From: Trochalopteron elliotii
Taxonomy: Eukaryota > Chordata > Aves > Passeriformes > Leiothrichidae
Length of the DNA: 64,000 bases
Direction: 5' to 3'
NCBI GenBank assembly: GCA_024734555.1
Contig: JANPWX010020211.1
Coordinates: forward strand, 62,001 to 126,000
Below the pieces are notes generated by a model. It was not told the DNA's origin and ran no database searches. It saw nothing but the letters and a program-made list of their open reading frames with translations. Positions 26,045 to 37,019 of this stretch are shown here, piece after piece. The position numbers were made by a program, and so were the translations under genes. The first letter of the stretch is position 1. The number at the start of each line of letters is the position of its first letter.

Positions 26045-26450
26045 GACAGTGTGGCTCAGCCAGCAGAGCTCTTACCTCTTGGCTAGAAGGTCACAAGTTT
26101 AAGTCTCCCACCAGGACTCGGGCTGATTCTTAATGCTGACATGGCAGTGCAGCACTGGGGAGGTGTTGAACTGTTTGAGGTGCCGTCCTTCATGAGATGA
26201 GATGTTAATCCAAAATCCCTTTCTCCTGTCCCTGCTGCCTGTCTAGGCAACATTGCCGTGGCACTTTTGTGAAAAGAGGCTGGCTAAGCCTCCTTCCCAG
26301 CCAAAACTGGTTGTCACACACCAGACTCGGCCGTCCAAGGCAGAGCATAGGCCATTGTGTTGTTGCACCACCATTACTGTATTTTGTTAAGTACAATGGA
26401 AACATTGTTAAGCATTTTAGGATGCACAGGATATGAAGGGCCTAATGCAA
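26045..26450 (+). mobile_element. Ancient tRNA-derived SINE, nearly full length, decayed
   Basis: The 5' part has a tRNA-type A box (TGGCTCAGCCAG, about 26053-26064) and a degenerate B box (AAGTTTAAGTCTCCC, about 26095-26109). The middle holds GAGGTGCCGTCCTTCATGAG followed by ATGAGATGTTAATCC. This resembles the 'GAGGTGCCGTC..TTCGGATGAGACGTTAAACC' core shared by old vertebrate SINEs. GTGGCACTTTTGTGAAAAGA (about 26259) matches a further internal module. The 3' end, AAGCATTTTAGGATGCACAG followed by ATGAAGGGCCTAATGCAAA, corresponds to the 'GCTTTGGGATCC..GATGAAAGGCGCTATATAAATGC' LINE-derived tail. These comparisons are from memory, so I do not name the subfamily. The head is too decayed to be a tRNA gene. 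Confidence 0.7.
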
Positions 26451-28229
26451 AAGCCAAAATCTAACACAGTTTTCTAAATTCTATTGTTTATCATGTCTCT
26501 GTACACAGGCACACAAACACATTATATGTATATTTAGAAAGTGGGGCTCTGTTAAAAATTACATTCAGCTTGCACCCATTCCATTTATATTATGTTGAGC
26601 AATTATATTCCTTCCCTCAAACTGATTTTTTACCATTTTGAAATAAGAGCTCTGCATTTAATATCACACATTCTTTATTAAAGAACCATATTGTTTAGCT
26701 TGTCATGATATAGAGTCACTTTTCCATAAGTACATCAAGTATGGGTACTCAGGGGATATTTTCTTCAAATCACGTGGAAATTCTGGGAAGAAACGTGTTA
26801 TAACAACTGTCTATGGTTAAGAATGAGAAATAGAAGAAAGCTTGGATGTTCCCTGAGGAACAGGGTGCTATATGTAGCATTGTGGAAATGTCATCTGAGG
26901 ATGGTTATGAAGTAAAAGTCTGCATGCTCCAATTTATTTAATTTCATTTTATCTTATTTTACTTTATTTCCCCTGACACATTGGCTAGAACTAGAGCGTT
27001 TAGTGTTCATTTATTTACAGTACAACACTATTGATGAATACATGTGTATGTGACCTAAACCTCAGGAACTACATATAAAGAATTAATATGGAAAAGATTA
27101 TTAGGTAGGTACAAGTTTGGGGGCATATCATAATAATGTAAGAATTTTCCTCCCTCTCAAATTAGAAGCTCTATGATCTTCTGAAATGAAAGTACCTACT
27201 TGAAAAAAAAAATAAAATTTAGGGAGTGAAACTTTAAAATAATGGAATCTCCCCTTTTTCAAAACCCCCTTTGCATAATATAAAGTCCTTAAACTCTTTT
27301 TGCAGTGGTCCTGCTGGCTTTCTGTTGCTTGATATTCTGACCATTTTTGAACCCTTGAACTCTGACAGAGAGGAGGGACTTGGAGAGGTTGTCATCTGAT
27401 CCATGTAAGAAGGCAAAAGGAATAGCTTTCTCTTTAATAGCACTCTTTTCTGCTTAACAGTTGGTGGGAGATTAAAATGATCTAGGTGGATAAGGCAGGT
27501 TAAAGGTCAAGGGACACCACAACTCCCCCTCTTCCCCACATGTCAAAATATAGACAGGTCATTAGAAGTTAAAATTTTGTGCCCCTTTCCAAAATATTTC
27601 AATTTATATATTATCATTTATATTATTTATGCACTCATTTTTATTGTAAATTCCAATTCTTGAGGGGGACTGGACCCCTACTAGGCTACTGTCCAGCCTG
27701 TATAGTCGTCAGGTGCTGACATTCTGAGTTTCAGCCATATTAATTGCTGGATAAAGGCTATAATCCCCTCTCTTTGAAGCCCAAGACTGATTTTTAGGCA
27801 GTACTTCAAAAGCAGCACACAACTGAAGAGGCATATTTCCTACTAGCACTGAATCAACATGATTTACTCTGTTTGCATTCGTCTACATACGCCGTGCATA
27901 TTTGGCTGCACAACAAAAAGGTGTGAGTTGGCTGTAAGATAGTCTAAGGAGAGGTTTTTACTCTCCTGAAGTTGATGCATGACCTCATCTGAGATATTTA
28001 GTACCACATCTTTGCTTTAAGCATCTTTAGGAAAGTATAAAGTCCTATATCATGCTTTTGTTACCAATGAAAAATTTTGCCTTACATTGCTAGAATTTTT
28101 TCCCCCCGCAACATCATATTAAAACTATAATTTAGAGTGAGGCTGTTTCTTAAGCTGTGAATAAATAAGGCCTGTGTTTTGTAAAAGCAAACCTTTTTCA
28201 AAACATGGATTTTAATATCTTAAATACTG
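26451..28229. other. AT-rich non-coding DNA
   Basis: No gene was recognised. A small 7-bp-arm hairpin lies at 27947-27967 (AGGAGAG / CTCTCCT). A stretch at about 27870-27930 has two CpGs within ACATACGCCGTGCATA and may be the left edge of the conserved-looking region to the right. Confidence 0.45.
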
Positions 28230-28346
28230 AGGCTTCTTAATTAAATGAAGCTGCGATCCAGCAGCAAATATCCATTATTAAGAATAAATAAACATATTGT
28301 TTAGCTTGTTTTCGGGAAAAGGAAGTGGGTGAAGAGGCCTTTGAAT

Positions 28347-28356
28347 TGTAAACAAA
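28347..28356 (+). promoter_or_regulatory. Forkhead-type site
   Basis: TGTAAACAAA matches the FOX family consensus RYAAACA. It sits within the candidate enhancer. Single motif matches are common by chance. Confidence 0.3.
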
Positions 28357-28543
28357 TTTGTAGCAATTGCAGAGCTCATGGCTGGGTGTTGGTGTGTCCC
28401 TCTCTCGTGGCTGTGCCTCTCTTTGTGGCGGGGTGTGCTCGCCTTCTGGCTGGCTGTCCACAGAGCCGCACTATGGGGACTTTCTCATCCAGGATTTGCC
28501 AAGTATACTTAGTGTTATGTTTGAGAAAGATTAACAATATTTC

Positions 28544-28553
28544 AGATCAAAGG
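28544..28553 (+). promoter_or_regulatory. TCF/LEF-type site
   Basis: AGATCAAAGG is an exact match to the Wnt-responsive TCF/LEF consensus (A/T)(A/T)CAAAG with its preferred flanks. It sits within the candidate enhancer. Confidence 0.35.
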
Positions 28554-29060
28554 AGAATCCTGCTGCACGGTCTTACGAGATTGTCATTCACTTCCATTAT
28601 GGCTCATTTGCACAAGATTTTCATGTAATATGCGCCATTGTTTTGATGGCAGTGATTTGACATGAAGACAGGGCCAAAATGCATCTCGGAGCCCCACTCC
28701 ACCAGGCTGGGGGGTAGCTGGGGCGCAAAGAACTTGCCAATCATAAAATGCAACTTTGTCTCGGTTATATTAAAGCCTTTATCAGGTGGGAAACTTTTGA
28801 ATGAGTGTTGATTCAAGGAGAAAAACTAACAATGGCTGGTTTTTATTAGAATCTAGGCACTGTTTTAACCAGGTAAAGTTTTTGTTACTGGGGAATACAA
28901 ACCTCACGCAAAGAGCGATTTCGGTCAGCCACATATTCTGATGGTTTTTTGTTTCTTTGAAATGCGAAACTTGTTTTGTAAATGTTGGAGTGCCCCATGA
29001 CAGGACTGGCACATGAGAAATTTATTTCTCCCAAACTATATTGTTTAACCTCGTAGCTTT

Positions 29061-30323
29061 ATTTTAAAAATCAGATTTCCCAGGTGGATACTTTGCAGAC
29101 ACTTTAAAATGCAGATGCATTAGACTGTAGTGCAATACAGGAATCAATAAAATTTATTAGAGAAGAAAAGTAAAGTATATCACATAATCTTCTTCAATTC
29201 CTTTCTTTCAAGTAATAACTTTTCAGGTAAGGTCAGCTTTTATGGGTAAATAAATGTTGAACTTAATAAAGTTGCTTGAGCAGTTTAGTTTGATTTAAAG
29301 TCACAACTTGGACCTGGACAAAGCCTGTTGCTTTGGCTTTAATACAGCCACCCTGTTGGGCTTAGGTAGCACAGGAAACTCAGTACAGGAGCTGATCCAG
29401 GATGCCTGATGCCTGAATCTGTAATTCCCACTGAGGCTGAACTTCCAGTGACTCCAGAAAAGGACTGCAGCATGACCATCCTTTCCTGTCCAGCCAAACG
29501 CCTTAGGTATAATTGTTCAAGTTTAACCCAAAATTTCAGCTGTAACTGTAAGTTTCCTAGCTTTCTGTGGGTCTAAATTATCATTAAGATTTTTACCTAT
29601 GTTGGGTTTTTTTTCACTCCTTTTTTAGGCATGGTAGTTTTTTTCCATCAGTGGGGGAAAAAGAGAAAATGTGAATGTAGTACATTGTACAGGGATTTAG
29701 AAAACAATTTGCTTTGAAGAACTAATGATGTCTCTAAAGCTGTTAGTTACGTGTGTGGAGGTGTAATGCTAAGAAGTGCATACGTAAAACTCAAAAGAAA
29801 AGTTATTGTGCAGAATGTTATTTAAAGATGTGAATGGTATATTCTACTGGGTTTTGTGGGTATAAGTAGTTAATGATTTGTTATGGGCAAAACACCTGAA
29901 ACAACTAGGTATGAATTGTAAAGAATATTTCAGAAAGAAAGAAATGTTGAAGAATGCCACTGAAGTGATGTGTTTCGAATTGTTTTCACACTTTGCATTG
30001 CAAGTTACACTTAAACACATCTGGTGTTCTTTTAAAATGAAAATAACTGAAATATCCTTATATGAAAATGTGTGATGGAAGGAACCTTGTGGCTGGGTTA
30101 TAAAATCTTGGTAAATGGACTGTAAAGTGGAAACAGTGAAAAACATTTCACTTTGGTGACGATAGCTGGCATCTCTCTTCTAGACTGCCACGAAAAAAAT
30201 TTATTTCAGGAAACTCATCGCATACTATGGAAGGTAGCATCTATATGTCAGTAATTCCACTGACTTTTTATGGAAAGCTTAAAAATATTAAACTGGTGGA
30301 TCCTTGTTTTTCTCCCTGCTCAG
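29061..30323. other. AT-rich non-coding DNA
   Basis: No gene was recognised. A 100-codon minus-strand frame at 29844-30146 overlaps a plus-strand frame and looks like chance. The last ~20 bases (TTGTTTTTCTCCCTGCTCAG) form the acceptor-like tract of the next feature. Confidence 0.45.
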
Positions 30324-30449
30324 GAAATGCTCGCAGAATACACGAACAACAGCGCCCTCTGCACCTGAAACCCCTCCGGTTATTAAACCCAGACGTTCCT
30401 ACGTGCTGGAGGAGCCTTTAATTTCAATTACTGCTTTTTTCAGCTGCTG
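30324..30449 (+). CDS. Candidate internal or terminal exon, unrecognised
   Basis: A strong 3' splice site (TTTTTCTCCCTGCTCAG, ending at 30323) precedes a 126-base block that ends before a good donor (CTG/GTAGGT at 30450). Read from 30325, the frame is open throughout and encodes 41 residues with a Pro/Thr-rich centre (APSAPETPPVIKPRRSYVLE). If the donor is not used, it ends at TAG just past the junction (30451-30453). Six CpGs fall within about 80 bases of AT-rich surroundings. Against it: a second frame is also open through most of the block, and I recognise no family. A CpG-retaining regulatory element is the main alternative. Confidence 0.25.
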
Positions 30450-32863
30450 GTAGGTATAGCTGGGCAGCGGGGGAGGGGTGAGAATATTCAGCTATATTTT
30501 TAAGTGCTGTGCAACTCTACAATATTACATGAAAGCTTCAGCACCCTTAGGTACAAAATTTACAGTAATCCATAATTTAAAGTTATGTAGGAAAAAAAAA
30601 AAACCAAACCAAGCGCACAATAGCAGCAGAGATGTTGCACTTTTGCATTCCCTACAGCATTAATTTAGTTCCCCAGTGTGTCATTAACAGTGAAGTACAT
30701 TACAGTCTGGAGTTTTGTTTTAGTACAGGCTGGCTGTGTTGTTTTAATAATTTTTGAGTCTTCAAATATTAGCTACAGAATCAGAATTATCTGTTTCTTG
30801 TAGTGCTAAAAGATTTGTTCTGGGGAGTTTCCAGAAACCAGTAGTAAAGCCAGAAACTGCTAGGACAGTATTTCAGGATTTGTTAGATATAATGATGCAT
30901 TTAAAATTGGAGAACTAGCTATTTTTGCAAGGCTCAAAATAGATTTATGCAAGGAAATAATTATTACAAAAATGTATTAATTTGAAATAAGTGTTTTATG
31001 TTCCTACAATAATACATGTAAGAAAAAGGTCCTGTGTGAAAAGTTCTTGCATAATGTTTCTTGATGATCAAAAAGAACAAAAATTAATTTCTATGTGCTA
31101 TTGATAGAAGCAATTAGTACAGCTGAGATACTAATTAAGCCCATAATATACTTTGCTTATTTCTATAAAAGGCATTAGATGATCCGTCCAAAAAACTCAC
31201 AGCAGAAACATTATATTTCTCTTAAATTAAAGCACCAGTTTTTAGATACTTTCCACCACAATTTATTTCTTCAAACCTCAGGCAGTGAAATATTAGAATT
31301 ATACATATATATTATATATATCCATGAAGTAGAGAAATGTATCAGGATACTTTGGATTTTTTAAAAATAGATTATCAGTTTTTCACTGGGGATAATTTAA
31401 TTCTTTGCTTTTTCTCGTCCCTTCCTTAGTCAATAATTCCTTATCTTTAATATGAAAGTAGCTCCTAATTGCAAGTTTTGTGCCTGAACTATGAATTTTA
31501 GAAATGTTCAGGGTTATTTCTACACGAATTACTGTTTATGAATTTAGAGAAAAAAAAAATGAGTGAATGGTATGGAAACTATTATAAAGGACTCTTTTTA
31601 TAAAATTAAAGTGGTAAAGTTAACACCAAAGAGTGGTACTCTCTTGCTTTAATAGAATGGAAGTAGATCTACATCTGCAGCATAATATTAATGTGACAAA
31701 ATTTGTTTTTAAAATTTACTCATTTAAGAAAGGCAAACTGTCTTTGACACAGCAATTAAGAAGCAGAAAAGGGGAAAGTCTAAAATCATATCGCTTCTGC
31801 ATATGAACCAAATACTTTCTAAGAAAATTCAAAGACATTACTGAATGCTAATGTAAGCTTAGATTATTGATGTGAAAGGGATTTAACAATCAGAAAACAA
31901 TAGTTCCTTGTTACATTTCTACTTTTAAGCAATTTAAGATGCTGCTTGGAAAGATACGAAGTCTCACGAAATTTTCAAAGACAAAGCACTAATGGCTCTT
32001 AATATCACTGTATTCATTTTAAGAGCAAATTAAAAGAGTGAAAGAACGGTGCAAATAATTGTTTCATATGTTCTTTGCTTGTGACTGCTGTAATCATCCA
32101 GGCTGATTTACAAATGTAGACTTGAAGGTTTCTCAGCTTCCTGCAGTGTAGAAGACTGTTACTTTGGCACTCACGCTCATGCCCTTGTAATCACCACTCA
32201 AAACTGTGCCCTGGTACTTCCAATTCCCAGTGTCTTGATTGAACACCTCATTCTGTGCTAACAAGGTGTCCAAGGTATTTGAACAGGGGCTGCAGTCAGA
32301 AAATTGTTATTGGTTTCACTCATTAAGAGTTGCTGCACTAGTTTTGGTAATTTGGTAACTGTCTAAATTGCAAGTTGATTTTTTTCCTTCATTTTAAATA
32401 ATGATGCTAAAATTTGAGACCAGGAACACTAACAGCTAAAAAACCCCAGAAGGGTGCTTAAATCACTGTATTTGTATTGAAGCGAAGGGTTTTCATAGCA
32501 GAAAAGGTGTGATTTTATTTTTGAGGTTATGTTTTAAAATTATTGAGAAATGCATAAACAAGTATTAAATAGAAATCTAAAGACAGAAAATGCATAAAAA
32601 GGGAATTGTAAAGTGTAAAACAGCCTAAAGATCTTAAAGAAATTATTTAGGAAGCAAAGTTAATATTAAAATTACAAACAAAAAAATAAAAAAGAATTTG
32701 CCTTGGGCTTGGGTGTATATTTTTGGTAATTGGGATGAAATTCTTTAAACCAAAAGGATTTATAGCTGCAGGAAACTGTAGTATATGTACCTGAAAAAGG
32801 CCTTAGGAGTCTTTAATATTTTTTGCTGTATTGCAAGCTAAGCAGAAAGTAAACCAAGATCAA
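30450..32863. other. AT-rich non-coding DNA
   Basis: It contains an A12 run at 30592-30603 and a short AT dinucleotide-rich tract at about 31302-31321. The AT-rich stretch 30880-32090 is non-repetitive and may include CNE-like parts, but nothing specific can be argued. Confidence 0.5.
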
Positions 32864-32900
32864 TGGGCCTGATCCTGCAATCCATACTCAAATAAGAACC
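32864..32900. repeat. Fragment of a sauropsid palindromic repeat
   Basis: TGGGCCTGATCCTGCAATCC followed by ATACTCAAATAAG resembles one arm of an old repeat typical of turtles, crocodilians and birds ('GGGCCTGATCCTGCAA.CCTTACTCA..'). The comparison is from memory. The piece is short but distinctive. Confidence 0.45.
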
Positions 32901-33405
32901 TTTTTCTTTTTCACTTTTCTATCTTGCCGAAAGCAGCATTTAGAAAGAAATATATTTTCTGGGGAAAAAGAACCCAAGCCAGTGAAGTGTTATTAAAATT
33001 CATTAAACAAATGATGTGAAAGAGATTTTACTGTTTGTGTCCTCGCTGTCATCTGGGATCAGTAAGTTACTTTCTTGAAGTAGAAATATTAAAGCAAGGA
33101 CTAGGTTCTGTTTCCAGAGAACATTTTACACCTGAACAAATTTTTTCCCATGGAGATTTAATATTTGAAGTGGAAAGAAAACTTTTCTGAAAAAAAAGAA
33201 AACCATAGTTTGCAGATTTTCGTATACTAAAAGTTTAATCCACCCCTAAAAACTTGCAATCTACTCCTTTAAAAACAGGATTAAAATTCAGTGAGTTGGC
33301 CTCCGCTGCATCTTTTGGCCAGGTTTTGTGGTTTTTCAATTACTTGTATATATGTCTTTACAAATAATCTCTCTGTGGCTCTGAAAATTGCACACACAAA
33401 CGAAG

Positions 33406-33422
33406 GGAAACGAAAGGAAACG
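33406..33422 (+). promoter_or_regulatory. ISRE/IRF-like site
   Basis: GGAAACGAAAGGAAACG carries two overlapping GAAA-NN-GAAA spacings, the core of interferon-stimulated response elements. Two CpGs are retained. There is no adjacent promoter or gene to give context, so this is a motif match only. Confidence 0.25.
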
Positions 33423-34460
33423 CTAACACTGGCCACACAGAAAGCACTGTCAAAAGAACACTATAAACAAACCGAGGAGATTTTTTTTCCTCTGTTGCTT
33501 TTCTTCCATTAATTTTAAATATTCTTTGTAACTTTAGAAAGCAAACTACTTTCCAGCACAAGTGTGGATAATTTCTTTGTGGTAGGTGGTTTGAGCTTGT
33601 TCTTTACTGAACAAGTATACACTTTAATAAAAATCATACCAGAAAATGTAAAAAATAATATTGTAAATATTTTGCCAGATTTGAAATATGATATGACTTG
33701 GCCTTCGCAGGAATATTCTAACCAGCAGGCAATACTCATCTGATTTTGTTCAAGCAAATCTCTCATACAGCTCCTTTAACCACTGCACTTTCATAAAGTT
33801 ATGCTGCCCACATCATTTGTCTCTCAGCTGGCTGGGATATCTCTCCAAGGTACATAGCTCTTGCTCATGATGGAAAAAAGGATTGCAAGCAAAGGAGCAA
33901 AATGAAGGCAATATTTACAGTGCTGCTGCAGTTTGCTGAGAGATGTGCTGTGAGCAAACAAGTGAACGTGAGCTGTTGAACAGAATGTACTGCTCGAACA
34001 TTAGAGAGGTGCAACACATCTCTGTGTTTTGCTTTAATTCTTATCTTTATTTAGATTCGTGCTTTTAAAAACTTTTTGCCATTTCTATTTATTCAGTAAC
34101 GGGAATTATACTGATGTCTAAAAAGCAAATGAGCTATTAATATATCAGTGTATCAGTTTTCTTCTGTATGCCCATTTTACTCTTTGATTGCAGCTGCGGT
34201 GGGTGTGGATAAATAAATTTTAGAAGAAAATATTTTTGACTTTTGTTGTGTAATCAGTGTATTTCTGAGCTAGGCAGTGGAGGGGTTTTTCCTTTCAGTA
34301 GTTAGGTGATTCCTCTGGAGCTGATTGTGAAGATAAAATTGTATCTCTATAAATTAAAAACTTTTCTTTTTGAACTGAAAGTTAAATACAGACCATGACT
34401 TTTCCACAGAAAAATTACAGAAATAATGGCCCCTGGCTGTGGAGGCATTTTTTTGTTTTT
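33423..34460. other. AT-rich non-coding DNA
   Basis: No gene, repeat or RNA gene was recognised. Short overlapping frames at 33290-33770 on both strands are unconvincing. Confidence 0.5.
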
Positions 34461-34800
34461 CATGAATCAGGCACAAAGTTATTTAAATTAATTCTGGTCT
34501 CATCACCTTAATAGAATATCATTACTGATCTTTGGAAAAAATACCAGAAATCAGCAGCGTGTGGATGCAATAGCAATAGCTGTTTGAACAATTTCCCCAA
34601 ACAATTTTTTCTTTATTGAAAAGCAAGACTACTGATGACAATACTCACTCATGATGCCCATGCTTCGTGCATTTCACACATTATCTTTTTACGTTAATTG
34701 CATGGATCAAAAGTACTAACTACTCTATTGCTTCATGATCAATAGAGGCTAATTTATTTACTGTCTTTTGAAAGTGGTCATTAAAGAAAAAAATCAGAAG
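34461..34800. other. CNE-like block
   Basis: Non-repetitive AT-rich DNA with homeodomain words (AAATTAATT near 34487, TTTTACGTTAATTGCATGG near 34687) and a TAATTTATTTACTG forkhead-like stretch near 34750. It resembles the textures at 10371, 28230 and 51580. No frame of note. Confidence 0.25.
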
Positions 34801-35946
34801 AAGAAACACTGTTAGTATTTCCATGTAATTTAAAAAAATATATGGCAAAATAAAAATTTTACTACCCAGGCTTAGTCTACAGCTATGCACCACCTAAAAT
34901 GTTCTGCTCTTCTGACTGGATCCACTCAGGTATGATTACATGGACTGCAAGAGAGCAGATTTAATTTCTCTGTGAGTGCTGCCTGACAGAATGCAGGATA
35001 TCAGGTACCACAGCTACAGCCATTTAAGTGCTAATACTTCCTTAAATGTGAATATTTTGTTGATTTTTCCATTCCCCCTTCTGACACTGACACCTCTGTA
35101 CTAATGCTTCTGTACTTCACTAGTTCCTGTTTCAAATGTGTGAAATGTCACTGAAATGAGAACCCATCCCCTGAGTGTTCTAGATTGGTCCCTTTGCCAA
35201 GGGATGAGAAAGCTTGAGGTGGTGTGAAGCCGTGGATCCATCCCAGATCTGGCACGCTCTCCAGTGGCCCATTTCTGCCTACTAGTTACTGTGCGTGGGC
35301 TTCCTACATAGCTTCTCTGCTCCTTGATTAGGTGGGAGACAGACTTTGGTGGTCCCAGGTGTGTCCTGCCCTGAGAAAAGACTCTGATCTGAAGTAGAGG
35401 CAGAATCTACACTTTCAAGACATTCCTGAATGAAAAAGGCTGGTGCCTACTTTACCTTAACAATGAATGCAGCAGCTGAAAGACAGGCAGTGTGCTATCC
35501 TAGCACTGCCAAAAGACAGCATAGTCTTTCTGACAACCATCAATTCTACAGAAGTTTGTCACTAAGCAGAGCAGAAAGAGAAGTGAGGTCTTTTTCAGAG
35601 GCTCCACTCATCTGCTCATCCTACAGCTCAGCACTGTACTCCTCCCATGCAGCTCTGCCAGCCATGAGAGTGCTGAGAAGTGCTGAGTTTCCCAGGCACA
35701 GGCACAATGAAGGAGCAGGGACAATGGGTGATGATGAGAAAGCTTCTTGACACTAAGAGGAAACACCTTTCAAAACTTCCCCATGCCTCCTCAGCAGCAC
35801 AAGAAAAAAGGGCTGAGGAGAACAGTGAGAGGGAGGGTTTCAGTGGTGAGTGGGTGGCTCTAATGTGGCTAAGCCCAATCCTTAATAAGGAAGTACAGTA
35901 AGCATTTAGGTTCAGTGTTATCCTCACTGGTAGATTCAGCTCTCCC
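34801..35946. other. Non-coding DNA, GC-richer towards 35430-35940
   Basis: Frames of 106 and 127 codons overlap on opposite strands in the GC-richer part and are probably compositional. No recognised domain. Confidence 0.45.
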
Positions 35947-35952
35947 TTTATT
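35947..35952 (-). terminator. Poly(A) signal AATAAA (minus strand)
   Basis: Read on the minus strand this is AATAAA, about 105 bases past the stop codon of the 36057-36479 frame. It would make a compact 3' UTR if that frame is transcribed. AATAAA is frequent in AT-rich DNA, so alone it proves little. Confidence 0.25.
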
Positions 35953-36056
35953 CCAGTATCAGATTTCTCTGCACTTCCTGTCTTACTACTTTGTTGGTTC
36001 ATACACAGCACTCAGCATGTCCTTTGTAAAAGTGGATCACACAAGACGACATGGAT

Positions 36057-36479
36057 TTAAATAGGTGCAGTGACTTTTTCAACTGTCGATGGATTCTTCT
36101 TGACTGTGTTCAAAACCTCCATTTTCCAGCTGGAGTTAATGGTGGCAATGGAATTTGTTACTGGGAAGATTCTTACACGAGTCGGAGCACTATTCAAAAC
36201 TATCTGCGTTTTCCATGTCGATTGTTTATTTCTCGTATGGTTTATTTTCTTCCTCCATGTAATATCAAAGATGTGGACATGATATTTCAGCACAGGAACA
36301 TCTAGTCCATCAAAAGTATCCATAAAAACCTTTGCAGCAACTTGCTGAGCCACGGCAATTTCTTTGATCCATACCACAGTGACTAACAAGTTCAATATAA
36401 TAAGTAAGCAATAGGTTGTCCTTTCTGAGAAAGCACCAGTTGGATAGCTGGGAAATAACTCAGCACTGTCATGGTCCAT
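36057..36479 (-). CDS. Candidate small type II membrane protein ORF (140 aa), unrecognised
   Basis: The ATG at 36479 has G at -3 and G at +4, a good start context. The frame ends in TAA at 36057. Predicted features: a short N-terminal part with Pro and acidic residues; one hydrophobic segment at about residues 23-38 (core CLLIILNLLVTVVWI); then a polar C-terminal domain with N-glycosylation sequons at N80-H-T and N115-S-S and no further cysteine. That suggests a single-pass type II (signal-anchor) protein with a small ectodomain. At least six CpGs lie in the frame, more than usual for this AT-rich DNA, and AATAAA follows at about 105 bp. A frame of this length is expected about once by chance in this window. 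I recognise no family. A lineage-specific single-exon gene, an old pseudogene, or chance are all possible. Confidence 0.25.
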   Translation of the reverse strand: MDHDSAELFPSYPTGAFSERTTYCLLIILNLLVTVVWIKEIAVAQQVAAKVFMDTFDGLDVPVLKYHVHIFDITWRKKINHTRNKQSTWKTQIVLNSAPTRVRIFPVTNSIATINSSWKMEVLNTVKKNPSTVEKVTAPI

Positions 36480-37019
36480 TGCCTTTTCCCCATGCAATTC
36501 TTAAATTATATGCATTTTACACAAGCAAAGTCTTTCCCAATCCGTGATGAGTCCATCTTCCTCTTAGGAAAAAAGGAGCTGTGGGAGTTTTTGAAGTTTT
36601 TGGGGAGTCAGGACCACTTCAGCTTTACTGGCAGGTTTCATTAGCTGTCAGAGGGATGAGTATCACTATAATGATTTGCTGCTGTGGGGGAGAAAGGAAG
36701 GGCTGTGATGCTGGGGCATGCAGTGCTGATGGTGTGGAGAGCCAGCTCTGGGAAAAGGATAGGGTGTTTTCTTCCTCTGTCTTAGCTGCCCTGGCATCAG
36801 CAGGCACAAGAAGTCCTTGCCTTCCCTCACTGCTCCCTGCTTTTGCTCATTGCTCTCCCTTGGATCAAGCCCTGTTTCTGCTGCTAATTTGCCTTGAACT
36901 CAACTCCTTATTGAATGTGGACTAAAAATCTTCAGTATCCCCCAAACCTTACTTCTAGGATGATGTATAATTTGCTTGGAATACAAGTCTGGTTTGCCAC
37001 TCCACAGGTAGCACTGGGG
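36480..37019. other. Spacer between the two minus-strand frames
   Basis: No element was recognised. A plus-strand frame of 114 codons at 36581-36925 crosses it but looks compositional. Confidence 0.4.

Larger units (their letters stand above)
28230..29060. promoter_or_regulatory. Candidate developmental enhancer cluster (CNE-like, CpG-retaining)
   Basis: About 16 CpGs survive in this ~830-bp stretch, while the flanking AT-rich DNA has very few. Transcription-factor words are dense: palindromic TTAATTAA (28237-28244), forkhead AAATAAACA (28286-28294) and TGTAAACAAA (28347-28356), TCF/LEF AGATCAAAGG (28544-28553), SOX-like CCATTGTT (28635-28642). The sequence is non-repetitive. Open frames exist on both strands here (for example 28329-28628 plus, 28604-28816 minus) but are unrecognised and overlap, so I prefer a regulatory reading. 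Exon content is not excluded. Conservation cannot be tested here. Confidence 0.45.

Noticed and set aside
26045..26115. Possible functional tRNA gene
   Set aside because: A- and B-box remnants are present but the cloverleaf stems do not form and the flanks continue into SINE core and tail.
30333..30365. CTCF site in the exon-like block (reverse strand AGAGGGCGCTG)
   Set aside because: The 3' half of the motif fits but the strongly weighted CC of the 5' half is absent, so I do not call it as a feature.
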